Source: Oceanococcus atlanticus
GTDB taxonomy: Bacteria > Pseudomonadota > Gammaproteobacteria > Nevskiales > Oceanococcaceae
Reading direction: 5' to 3'
Assembly: GCF_002088235.1 (NCBI RefSeq)
Contig: NZ_AQQV01000001.1
Location: forward strand, 372,001-436,000
DNA length: 64,000 nucleotides
The notes under the pieces were generated by a model, which was not told where the DNA came from, did no database searches, and worked only from the letters and a program-made list of their open reading frames with translations. Within the stretch, counting starts at the first letter, position 1. Each line of letters starts with the position of its first letter. Shown one piece after another: positions 26,247-34,033 of the stretch. The position numbers and the translations under genes are program-made.

Positions 26247-26648
26247 TCATCCCGGCACTCGCCGCAAGGTTTTCCACGCCACGAAGGCACCCGCAAGCTC
26301 AGTCACCACGAACAGCCACAGCACGACCGGCGCGGCTTTGACACACAGGTAAAACGCCAGCACTGCGGCCACCGCCACACGGCCCCACTGATCCATACGC
26401 ACGATCAGGGGCTGCGGATGCAGCCAGCGCAGACCGTTCCAAAGAACACCCAGCACACCGGCCAGATTGCAGAACACCAGGGTCAGCGTCGAGAACGGCA
26501 GCCACTGTGACGGTGAGCCAAGCACGCCGAATCCGGACAACAACAAGGCGAGCACATGTTCGGACAGCAGCGGCACGGCCAAAAGGCCGGTGACGACAAG
26601 GTCGAACAATGCGAAAGCGCGGACACCGCGCCAACTCTCGTCGCGCAT
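26247..26648 (-). CDS. Hypothetical four-TM membrane protein
   Basis: This 133-residue protein has four predicted membrane segments (around residues 12-32, 50-70, 90-106 and 108-124) and basic loops. It begins MRDESWRGVRAFALFDLVVTG. It resembles small uncharacterised inner-membrane proteins of proteobacteria, but I cannot name a family. It is a separate gene between the lipocalin and the PhoX-like gene, all on the minus strand with gaps of about 50 bases. Confidence 0.65.
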   Translation of the reverse strand: MRDESWRGVRAFALFDLVVTGLLAVPLLSEHVLALLLSGFGVLGSPSQWLPFSTLTLVFCNLAGVLGVLWNGLRWLHPQPLIVRMDQWGRVAVAAVLAFYLCVKAAPVVLWLFVVTELAGAFVAWKTLRRVPG

Positions 26649-26702
26649 CGAATCACCTGAGCATTGTAAAAGCTCAGTCTAACGCGAGTTCAAGCGTGGC
26701 CA

Positions 26703-28061
26703 TCAAGCTCCGGGATTCTGAAACCAGGGCCCACTCACGCAATAAGTCACCCCGGCGAAGCCGGTGGTGGCATTGGCGCCGGGACCACGCTGCGAACTGA
26801 AATAGAAATGCTGGCCATCGGGTGAAAACGCCGGCCCGGTCACCTCGCTGCCTTCCTGACCCGCCAGTTCGATCAGAGGCAGGATGCGCTCATCCGGCGT
26901 GATCGCAACCGCCTGCTGGTTAGCCTCGCTCTTGTCCTCAACCACGATCATGTCACCGCCCGGCGTGATCACGATGTTGTCGATCGAGTCTAGAATCGGG
27001 TTCTCGTACTCGTCATCGTCATACAGGCAGGCAAGCGTTTGCGCGACGGGGTCATGGGCCCAGATGCGGCGATCGCCCTTGGTCCCGAAGTAGATGATGC
27101 CGTCGTGATACCAAATGCCTTCGCCGCCCTTGAATGGCGTACTCTCTGGCGCCTGTGCGCGCGTCGGCGTGAACAGCTCCAAACTGCCGTCGATCGCCGC
27201 AAGCAGATCCGTCACCGGGGTCAACGGAATCAAGGACAAATCAACCGGATTGGGGTTGGGCACATCCAGCCAGTCCACCGCAACAGGGGCAAAACGACCC
27301 GGTTCAAAAACCACATCGTCTAGCACGCGCATGACCTGCAAACGCCCGGACGACAGATCGGGACGACCGCCGATATTGGGTGTATCCGGCACAAATCGGT
27401 AGAAGCGGCCATCGCCCTTGTCTTCCGTTTCGTAGACGATATTGGTGGCCGGATCGACCGCCGCCGCCTCATGCGAGAACATTCCCAGTGCCGGCAAGGG
27501 GCGCGCTGCCTCAACACCCCAGGGATCACACTCCCAGATCAACCCGAGGTCGTATTCCTCGCCCGACATCCAGGTCTTCCACGGGGTGACACCGCCACCA
27601 CAGTTGATGCGGGTGAGTAGATCCGTGGTGATGCCATAGCCATCGACAATCTCGCCGGCCGCATCAAATCGCAGCGCGCTGACACCACCCGGCAAGAACT
27701 CACGGTTGGAGACGTAAATCCAGCCGCCGTCATCGGTTGCGTAGGTGGCACCACCATCCGGGTCGGTGTGCCAGCGCAAGCTGGTGCCGGCCACCATCTG
27801 ACCGGCCTGCGCGATCACCCGCGCGGTAAAGCCCTGCGGAATTCGCAGGCCGATATCCAGCGGCTCGCCCAGCGGGCCAATATCGCCAAGACGACCATGC
27901 AGCCCCGGCGCCGGCCCGCCACCGCCCAGCGGACCACCGGAATTGCACCCGGTCAGGACACGCGCCAGCGCGAAATAGGCGGCGCCATGCGCGCCAGCCG
28001 CAAGAAAACCACGTCGCGACAGCGCGCGTGATCCACCGGAAGAAGTACGTTTGATAGTCAT
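26703..28061 (-). CDS. PhoX-like (DUF839) Tat-exported protein
   Basis: This 452-residue protein has a Tat signal peptide (SRRGFLAAGAHGAAYFALA followed by LTGC). The body is a beta-propeller type sequence with WMSGEEYDLGLIWECDPWG, FSHEAAAVDPATNIVYETED and DNIVITPGGDMIVVEDKS, as in the PhoX/DUF839 family. True PhoX enzymes are Ca/Fe alkaline phosphatases. The acidic ligand segments (GEEYD, SHEAA, VYETED) are present, but activity cannot be assured. Export through Tat to the periplasm is predicted. It is divergent from kshB across 169 bases. Confidence 0.83.
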   Translation of the reverse strand: MTIKRTSSGGSRALSRRGFLAAGAHGAAYFALARVLTGCNSGGPLGGGGPAPGLHGRLGDIGPLGEPLDIGLRIPQGFTARVIAQAGQMVAGTSLRWHTDPDGGATYATDDGGWIYVSNREFLPGGVSALRFDAAGEIVDGYGITTDLLTRINCGGGVTPWKTWMSGEEYDLGLIWECDPWGVEAARPLPALGMFSHEAAAVDPATNIVYETEDKGDGRFYRFVPDTPNIGGRPDLSSGRLQVMRVLDDVVFEPGRFAPVAVDWLDVPNPNPVDLSLIPLTPVTDLLAAIDGSLELFTPTRAQAPESTPFKGGEGIWYHDGIIYFGTKGDRRIWAHDPVAQTLACLYDDDEYENPILDSIDNIVITPGGDMIVVEDKSEANQQAVAITPDERILPLIELAGQEGSEVTGPAFSPDGQHFYFSSQRGPGANATTGFAGVTYCVSGPWFQNPGA

Positions 28062-28230
28062 CTTTGCAAGCTTAAGTCTTGCGGGTTACGCCAACGTGAC
28101 ACTACGCCGGCCATCACCCCATTGGACGAAGCTTGCGGGTCTTGCGCCACCTAACCTGCCGGGCATAGCAAAACCCGCGACAACCGGTCAGGAGTGAGTC
28201 ATCAGCCGTCTTGAGTATCACGCGCTGCGT

Positions 28231-29235
28231 GTGGCAGAAGTGATCGAGGAAACCGCCGACGCGCGCTCGGTGGTCTTCGATGTGCCCAGCGAACTGCGCG
28301 ACAGCTTTGCCTACAAACCGGGCCAGTTCGTGACCCTGCATGTGCCGCACGGCGACAAGAATCTGCCGCGCTGCTATTCCGCATCAAGCTCGCCACATCT
28401 GGACGAACCGCTGCGCGTGACCATCAAGCGGGTGGTCGACGGCCGCGCCTCTAATTGGATCTGCGATCACCTCGCCGCCGGCGACACGCTTGAGGTGGCC
28501 GCGCCGGCCGGAATTTTCTGCCCGCGCGATCTGGACGGCGAATTTCTGCTGTTCGCAGGCGGTTCAGGCATCACCCCGGTGCTGTCGATCCTGCGCAGTG
28601 TGCTACTGGCCGGACGTGGACATGTTCGCTTGATCTACGCCAACCGTGACGAACGCTCGGTGATTTTCGCCGAGGAACTGGCCCGCCTGTCGCGCGAGCA
28701 TCCGCAACGTTTGCAGATTGTGCACTGGCTGGACAGCGTGCAGGGCATTCCCTCGCAGGCCCAGTTGGCCAGCCAGACCCAGGGTTGGGAAAATGCGGAC
28801 TGTTTTGTGTGCGGCCCGGCCATTTTCATGGATGCCACAGCAGCCGCCCTGCATGACGCGGGCTATGCGCGCAACAAGGTGCACATCGAACGCTTCGTGT
28901 CGTTGCCTGATGATGCCGACACGCCGCCTGCCGAAGCCCTCGGCAGCGCAGACGCGGCCAGCGTGACCATCAACGTCAAACTGGATGGCGAAACGCACAC
29001 CGTCGAAGGCAAGCAGGGCGCGCTGTTGCTCGACACCCTGGAAGAGGCCGGGCTGGATGCGCCCTACTCCTGTCGCGCGGGGGCTTGCGCCGCATGCATG
29101 TGTCATCTGGATGCCGGCGAGGTCGAGTTGGCCCAGAACCAGGTGCTCGACCAGAACGATCTTGAGCAGGGCTGGGTGCTGGGCTGCCAGGCCATCCTGC
29201 GCTCGGACAAGATCAGCGTGTCCTACCCCGAATAA
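28231..29235 (+). CDS. kshB: KshB: reductase of 3-ketosteroid 9-alpha-hydroxylase
   Basis: This is an FAD/NAD(P)H oxidoreductase with a C-terminal plant-type [2Fe-2S] ferredoxin domain. The FAD motif is RCYSASSSP, the NAD region LLFAGGSGITPVLSIL and CGPAIFMD, and the iron-sulfur ligands YSCRAGACAACMCHL plus a later Cys (LGCQA). The order and the sequence closely follow mycobacterial KshB, which feeds electrons to the KshA oxygenase that opens ring B. The GTG at 28231 is the first canonical start. However, family-like sequence (YHALRVAEVIEET) extends upstream to an ATC at 28201 placed after GGAGTGAG (28191-28198), so the real start may be non-canonical. It is 18 bases before fadD3. Confidence 0.87.
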   Translation: MAEVIEETADARSVVFDVPSELRDSFAYKPGQFVTLHVPHGDKNLPRCYSASSSPHLDEPLRVTIKRVVDGRASNWICDHLAAGDTLEVAAPAGIFCPRDLDGEFLLFAGGSGITPVLSILRSVLLAGRGHVRLIYANRDERSVIFAEELARLSREHPQRLQIVHWLDSVQGIPSQAQLASQTQGWENADCFVCGPAIFMDATAAALHDAGYARNKVHIERFVSLPDDADTPPAEALGSADAASVTINVKLDGETHTVEGKQGALLLDTLEEAGLDAPYSCRAGACAACMCHLDAGEVELAQNQVLDQNDLEQGWVLGCQAILRSDKISVSYPE

Positions 29236-29253
29236 TCCGGACGTTTTGTTGCC

Positions 29254-30816
29254 ATGAGTTTTCGCCACCCCACATCTCCCGCGGCCTGGAACCACATCGT
29301 GGCCAGCCAGCCGCAGCACTGCGCCATGATTGCCGAAGACGGCCGGCGCTGGACCTTCGCCGAGCTGGATCTGGCGCGCATTGACGCCGCACGCGCGCTC
29401 ATCGCCAGCGGTATCAAGGCCGGCGACCGGGTCTCGATCTGGGCCCAGAACAACGCCGAATGGGTCATCGCCGGGCTTGCCATTCACAGCATTGGCGCGG
29501 CTCTGGTGCCGATCAACACACGCATGAAAGGCGCCGAAGCCGGCTACATTCTGGACAAGAGCCAGGCCAAGCTGCTGCTGTGCACCGGGGATTTTCTGGG
29601 CCAGCATTATCCCAGCCTGCTTGGTGAGCACCGCCCGGCCAGCCTCACCGACATCATCGTGATGTGCAGTGCGCGCGAAGGCGACACCGACTGGGCCAGT
29701 TTCATCCAGCGCGGCGCCGCGATCAGCAGCGACGAGGTCGCACAGCGTAGCGCTGCGCTGTCCGCCGACAGCGTGATGGACATCATGTTTACCTCCGGGA
29801 CCACCGGCAAACCCAAAGGGGTCATCACCCACCACGGCCAGAACCTCAAGGTGGTCGCCGAATGGTGTGATCGCATGGCCTTGTCGCCTCGCGACAACTA
29901 TCTGATTGCCAACCCGTTTTTTCACGCCTTTGGGTACAAGGTCGGGTGGCTTGGGGGGCTGCTGTGCGGCTGTACCATCCTGCCGCACGCGATCTTCGAT
30001 GCCGCCGGCATCATCGCCCGCATCGCCGAGCATCAGGTTTCGGTGCTGCCCGGCCCGCCGACCATCTTCATCAGCCTGCTGGATGACCCGGCGTTGTCTG
30101 GCGGCGATTTTTCATCCCTGCGCGCCACCATTACGGGTGCTGCGGCGGTTGCCCCCTCGCTGATCGAACGTGTACGCAAGGACCTGGGTTTCGACATCGT
30201 GCTGACCGGCTACGGCCTGACCGAAACCTGCGGCATCGTGTCCCTGTGTGATCCGGGCGATTCCGCCGAGACCATTGTCAGCACCTGCGGCAAACCGGTG
30301 CCCGAGACCGAGGTGCGCATTGTTGATAGCGACAACCAGCCGGTCGCGCAGGGCGAAACCGGCGAGATTGTGGTGCGCGGTTACAACGTCATGCAGGGCT
30401 ACCTCGACAACCCTGCGGCCACCGCCGAGGCGATCGATCCCGACGGCTGGTTCCACACCGGCGATGTCGGTCTGCTCGATGCTTCCGGCTACATCCGTAT
30501 CACCGACCGGCTCAAGGACATGTACATCTGCGGCGGCTTCAACTGCTACCCGGCAGAGATCGAAAACATCATGGCCGGCCACCCGGCGATCAGCCAGGTT
30601 GCCGTGGTCGGCGTGCCGGATGCGCGCATGGGTGAAGTCGGCAAAGCCTTCGTGGTGGCCAAACCGGGCCAGCGTATCGATGAAGCAGAACTGATCATTT
30701 GGTGCCGCGACAACATGGCTAACTACAAGGCCCCGCGGAGCATTGAGCAAATCGAGGCTTTGCCCATGAACGCTTCGGGCAAGGTTATGAAATTCGAACT
30801 GCGCACAGGGTCTTGA
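29254..30816 (+). CDS. fadD3: FadD3: HIP-CoA ligase
   Basis: This 520-residue adenylate-forming acyl-CoA synthetase carries IMFTSGTTGKPKGV (phosphate loop), YGLTETCGIVS, WFHTGDVG, RITDRLKDMYICGGFN and the C-terminal catalytic Lys in NASGKVMKFEL. It closely follows mycobacterial FadD3 in NPFFHAFGYK, LPGPPTI and the RLKDMYICGGFN.YPAE region. FadD3 makes the CoA thioester of HIP, the C/D-ring acid left after A/B-ring removal, so it is the entry step for all ipd genes here. It is 18 bases after kshB and followed by element R6 before the next gene. Confidence 0.9.
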   Translation: MSFRHPTSPAAWNHIVASQPQHCAMIAEDGRRWTFAELDLARIDAARALIASGIKAGDRVSIWAQNNAEWVIAGLAIHSIGAALVPINTRMKGAEAGYILDKSQAKLLLCTGDFLGQHYPSLLGEHRPASLTDIIVMCSAREGDTDWASFIQRGAAISSDEVAQRSAALSADSVMDIMFTSGTTGKPKGVITHHGQNLKVVAEWCDRMALSPRDNYLIANPFFHAFGYKVGWLGGLLCGCTILPHAIFDAAGIIARIAEHQVSVLPGPPTIFISLLDDPALSGGDFSSLRATITGAAAVAPSLIERVRKDLGFDIVLTGYGLTETCGIVSLCDPGDSAETIVSTCGKPVPETEVRIVDSDNQPVAQGETGEIVVRGYNVMQGYLDNPAATAEAIDPDGWFHTGDVGLLDASGYIRITDRLKDMYICGGFNCYPAEIENIMAGHPAISQVAVVGVPDARMGEVGKAFVVAKPGQRIDEAELIIWCRDNMANYKAPRSIEQIEALPMNASGKVMKFELRTGS

Positions 30817-30830
30817 GCGCACTGTTGAGC

Positions 30831-31034
30831 TGGGTCTTTGAGGCTGTTTTAAAGCAACCATAAAGACGTTGCGCCGGCAGCACTCATGGCGACTGCGGGC
30901 AATCCGTCAGGACGACGGATTGAGACTCGCCAAGACAGGATGTCTTGTCGAGTCGACCGCACAAAGCCATGCGGGCTGGCGGGCACCGCGAAGCGGCGCA
31001 AGGTCAGGTGCTTTAAAACAGCCTCAAAGACCCA
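30831..31034 (+). repeat. Structured palindromic element R6 (type A)
   Basis: The arms 30831-30856 and 31009-31034 pair perfectly over 26 bases. Inside are a helix TGCGG/CCGCA (30894-30898 with 30957-30961), hairpin 1 (30900-30922, loop AGGAC) and hairpin 2 (30924-30954, loop AGGAT at 30937-30941) with an internal C-T mismatch (30930/30948). A CCGC-gaa-GCGG hairpin follows at about 30986-30996. It shares its core order and the mismatch with R1, but the arms are unrelated. Both flanking genes are on the plus strand, so here the GGA loops would be in the mRNA. Confidence 0.88.
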
Positions 31035-31055
31035 CGCCCCACCCAGGAGACAAAA

Positions 31056-31922
31056 ATGAATATTGAGCTGAACGATGTTGTGGCCGTGGTCACCGGCGCC
31101 TCACGTGGCGCCGGCAAGGGCATAGCCGAAGCGCTCGGCGCGCTGGGCGCGACGATCTACGTCACCGGGCGCAGCAAGCAGGAGGGCGATGCGCCCCTGC
31201 CCGGCACCATTTACGCCACCGCCGAAGCCATCGATGCGGCCGGCGGCACCGGCATACCGGTGGTCTGCGACCACGCTGATGATGCCCAGGTCGAGGCCTT
31301 GTTCGCGCAGATCAAACGCGATCATGGCCACATCGACATCCTGGTCAACAACGCCACCTTCCTGCACGACGAACTGATCGTCAAAGGCCCGTTCTGGGAA
31401 AAATCCGCAGCGCTGGTGGACATCCTCGACGTCGGTCTGCGTTCGTCCTACATCGCCACCCGACTGGCCGCCCCCTTGATGCTGGAACAGCGTCGTGGCC
31501 TGGTCGTGTTCACCTCATCCTTTGGCGCCAACTGCTACATGCATGGCGCCGCCTACGGCGCCCAGAAAGCCGGCACGGACAAATTCGCCCGCGATATGGC
31601 AGTGGACTTCAAGCCGTTTGACGTGGCCTGTGTCTCGATCTGGATGGGCATGCTGCGCACCGAGCGCTCACGCGCCGCGATGGACCAGGCGCCGGACGCC
31701 TATGCCGGGTTCTGGGAGATCGCCGAAACACCGCAATTCACCGGACAACTCATCGCCCACCTCTATCGCGACCCGGCCCGCATGGAGAAAACCGGCGGTG
31801 TTTACATCGGCGCCGAGCTAGCCCTGGAATATGACCTCAAAGACACGGATGGCAAACAGCCGGTCAGTCACCGTGAGATGCTGGGGGCACCGCCGGAGCA
31901 TCATCCGGCAATTGTGGACTGA
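31056..31922 (+). CDS. SDR of the DHRS1-like type in the steroid block
   Basis: This 288-residue SDR has TGASRGAGKGIAEALG (cofactor), LVNNATF and the active site YGAQKAGTDK, with Ser in FTSSFGAN. The overall sequence resembles the DHRS1-like group of SDRs. It starts 239 bases after fadD3, with element R6 in between, and has AGGAG upstream of the ATG. A steroid-related dehydrogenase is inferred from its position. Its last 59 bases overlap tail-to-tail with the convergent glycosyltransferase gene. Confidence 0.8.
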   Translation: MNIELNDVVAVVTGASRGAGKGIAEALGALGATIYVTGRSKQEGDAPLPGTIYATAEAIDAAGGTGIPVVCDHADDAQVEALFAQIKRDHGHIDILVNNATFLHDELIVKGPFWEKSAALVDILDVGLRSSYIATRLAAPLMLEQRRGLVVFTSSFGANCYMHGAAYGAQKAGTDKFARDMAVDFKPFDVACVSIWMGMLRTERSRAAMDQAPDAYAGFWEIAETPQFTGQLIAHLYRDPARMEKTGGVYIGAELALEYDLKDTDGKQPVSHREMLGAPPEHHPAIVD

Positions 31923-33555
31923 GCGGACGCGCCAGCACCCAGTCAACACGGTGACGACGACCCAGCGCATGACTTTGCCAGCTGCGCTTGTCTGTCGCCT
32001 GCACACGGGCCAGCTCCTGGGCATCAACCAGCAACCAGCGCTGGTCGGCCTGTGCAACCCAGTTCAGGGCCTGCTTGGGGTTGTCCAGCCTTTGTAGCTC
32101 GCGCGACTCACTGAACAGCTCAAGCTGCGGGCTCCAATTCCAGCTGCCGAACTCATCCCGTGGCCCGAGATGCTGCTCAGCTGCGGCAAAGATAACTTTG
32201 GGCGTGCGTACCGTGTTCAATGTCGGATACGCCCAGAAACCAAGCAACAACCAACCCAGGAAAAAGAACACCGGCAGGCCCAACGCGCGTGAACGACCAC
32301 GCAAAACCAGGCTGATAACAATGCCCATAACCCCAAGGGTCAGCAGGAAATTCCACAGCAGGTTCGACACATCGTCCGGCCGCTCCAGCACATCGGCCAG
32401 CAGCTGCGGCTCGTGGCCAAGCACACCTATTGCAATCGCCAGTGCGCTGAACATCCACAAGCTCGCCACACTGAGTGTCTGCACACCCGGTCGCCACCAC
32501 AAACCGCCCATATACGGGGCCATCAGCAATGCCGCAGCCGGCAACAAACTGAGCAGTTGCACACCGTGCTTACCCGGGACCACGCTGAACACCAGCAGAC
32601 TGAGCAGAATATAGGCCAGCAACAGTCCGATCAGGGCATCACGGCTGCGCAACCGATCGCGCCAAATCCGCAGTTTCCAGGGCAACATCAAGGTGAGGGG
32701 CAACCACAGCACCAATGCCTGCAACGGCAGATACCACCACGGCCGGCGGTCGTTTACATCCAGCAGTTCAGAGCCACCGCTCAAGTTGAACAACAAATCC
32801 CGGCGAAACTGATCCAGCGCCGCATCATCCGCCCCGGAAACAAATCCCAGAGCTGGCAGCGCCCAGGCCAGGACCACGATCAAGCACCACACCGGCACCT
32901 GCCACAGCGCTCTGAGGCTGCGGTCCCGCGGCAACGATGACCAGCGCTGCCGGTACATCCAGATGTATGGCGCCAGCATCAGCAGCGGCAGATAGCCCAG
33001 CCCTTTGGTCAGCACCCCGAAGCCCATCGCGATACCGGCCAGGGTCAACCAGCGCCGGTTGTTCTCCAGCAGCATGTACTGCAGCAAGCTGTACAGCGCC
33101 AAAGTGGTCCAGAACATCAGCACCGCGTCGACATGGCCCCGGTGGGCCTGCACCATGAACTGGAAGCTGCACAACAGTGCAGTGGCGGCCAGACGTCCGG
33201 TGCGCGCCCCCCACAGTTTGCTGGCCAGGTCGTAAACCAGCCACAAGGTGCCAAACGAGGCCAGCAATGCCGGGATCAGAAAGCTCCAGCGCACCGAACC
33301 GATCACGTCGTAAAACGCAGCCTGCAACCAGATCGCAAAAGGGGGATGTTCAGCGAAGGGCTGGCCGGCGAGATAGGGAATCAGCCATTGACCACTCTCA
33401 GCCATGTGTTTGGCCATCAGGGCCAGCGCGGGCTCGTTGGGTGGCCAAGGGTCACGCAGGCCGAAACCGGCGCTCAGCACCACCAGGGCGATCAGCGCAA
33501 TGCGCCACCCTTTACGCTCATCGTTTTCTTGCAGCCAGCGAAAAAATGCGTTCAA
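31864..33555 (-). CDS. GT39/ArnT-like polyprenyl-linked glycosyltransferase
   Basis: This protein of about 563 residues has roughly 11-12 membrane segments. The N-terminal periplasmic loop RDPWPPNEPALALMAKHMAE, and then GQPFAEHPPFAIWLQAAFYD, match the PMT_2/ArnT fold with its catalytic acidic residue (usually DE; NEP here). Such enzymes transfer a sugar from undecaprenyl phosphate to lipid A, protein or another acceptor. The start chosen is a TTG at 33555 after AGGGGAG; upstream starts would overlap hinT more. The donor sugar is unknown. Confidence 0.8.
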   Translation of the reverse strand: MNAFFRWLQENDERKGWRIALIALVVLSAGFGLRDPWPPNEPALALMAKHMAESGQWLIPYLAGQPFAEHPPFAIWLQAAFYDVIGSVRWSFLIPALLASFGTLWLVYDLASKLWGARTGRLAATALLCSFQFMVQAHRGHVDAVLMFWTTLALYSLLQYMLLENNRRWLTLAGIAMGFGVLTKGLGYLPLLMLAPYIWMYRQRWSSLPRDRSLRALWQVPVWCLIVVLAWALPALGFVSGADDAALDQFRRDLLFNLSGGSELLDVNDRRPWWYLPLQALVLWLPLTLMLPWKLRIWRDRLRSRDALIGLLLAYILLSLLVFSVVPGKHGVQLLSLLPAAALLMAPYMGGLWWRPGVQTLSVASLWMFSALAIAIGVLGHEPQLLADVLERPDDVSNLLWNFLLTLGVMGIVISLVLRGRSRALGLPVFFFLGWLLLGFWAYPTLNTVRTPKVIFAAAEQHLGPRDEFGSWNWSPQLELFSESRELQRLDNPKQALNWVAQADQRWLLVDAQELARVQATDKRSWQSHALGRRHRVDWVLARPLSPQLPDDAPAVPPASHGD

Positions 33556-33634
33556 AACTCCCCTGCCCAACTTGCGCCGGAAGCCAAATGGCGACACCCT
33601 TCGCGCAGGTTCTATTCTGGCGAATGTAACAGCG

Positions 33635-33976
33635 ATGAGCAAAACCCTGTTCGAGAAAATCATCGACGGAGAAATCCCCGGCGACATCGTGTTCGAAGAC
33701 GATCAGTGCGTGGCTTTTCGTGACATCAACCCGACCGCCCCGATGCACATCCTGTTGGTCCCGCGCAAACCGATTCCGCGTCTGTGCGATGCCACCGACG
33801 AGGACGCGCCGGTGCTCGGACACATGCTGCGCGTGGCGCCGCAGATCGCCGAATCGCAAGGCCTGGGCGATGCCTTCCGGCTGGTCATCAACAACGGTGA
33901 GAAAGCCGGCCAGACCGTATTCCACCTGCACCTGCACATCATTGGTGGTCGTAGCCTGAGCTGGCCACCGGGCTAA
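33635..33976 (+). CDS. hinT: HIT-family purine nucleoside phosphoramidase (HinT-like)
   Basis: This 113-residue HIT protein starts MSKTLFEKIIDGEIPGDIVF and contains the histidine triad HLHLHIIGG near residue 97. Length and sequence match bacterial HinT, which hydrolyses adenosine phosphoramidates. The ATG at 33635 gives the family N-terminus; longer in-frame starts are not supported. It is 79 bases from the divergent glycosyltransferase start and 57 bases before apbE. Confidence 0.92.
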   Translation: MSKTLFEKIIDGEIPGDIVFEDDQCVAFRDINPTAPMHILLVPRKPIPRLCDATDEDAPVLGHMLRVAPQIAESQGLGDAFRLVINNGEKAGQTVFHLHLHIIGGRSLSWPPG

Positions 33977-34033
33977 CCCGGGCACCGCGATCGTCAGGCT
34001 GCCGCATCCGGGCATCGCAGCACAGCAACGCTC

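Noticed and set aside
28062-28200. Inverted repeat GCAAG-N7-CTTGC near 28066-28082 as an operator for kshB
   Set aside because: The half-sites are short and the spacing does not match known KstR/KstR2 sites; chance is a fair explanation.
4087-31034. The six palindromic elements as insertion sequences or classical MITEs
   Set aside because: There is no transposase, no fixed terminal repeats shared between copies and no target-site duplication at R1, R3, R5 or R6.
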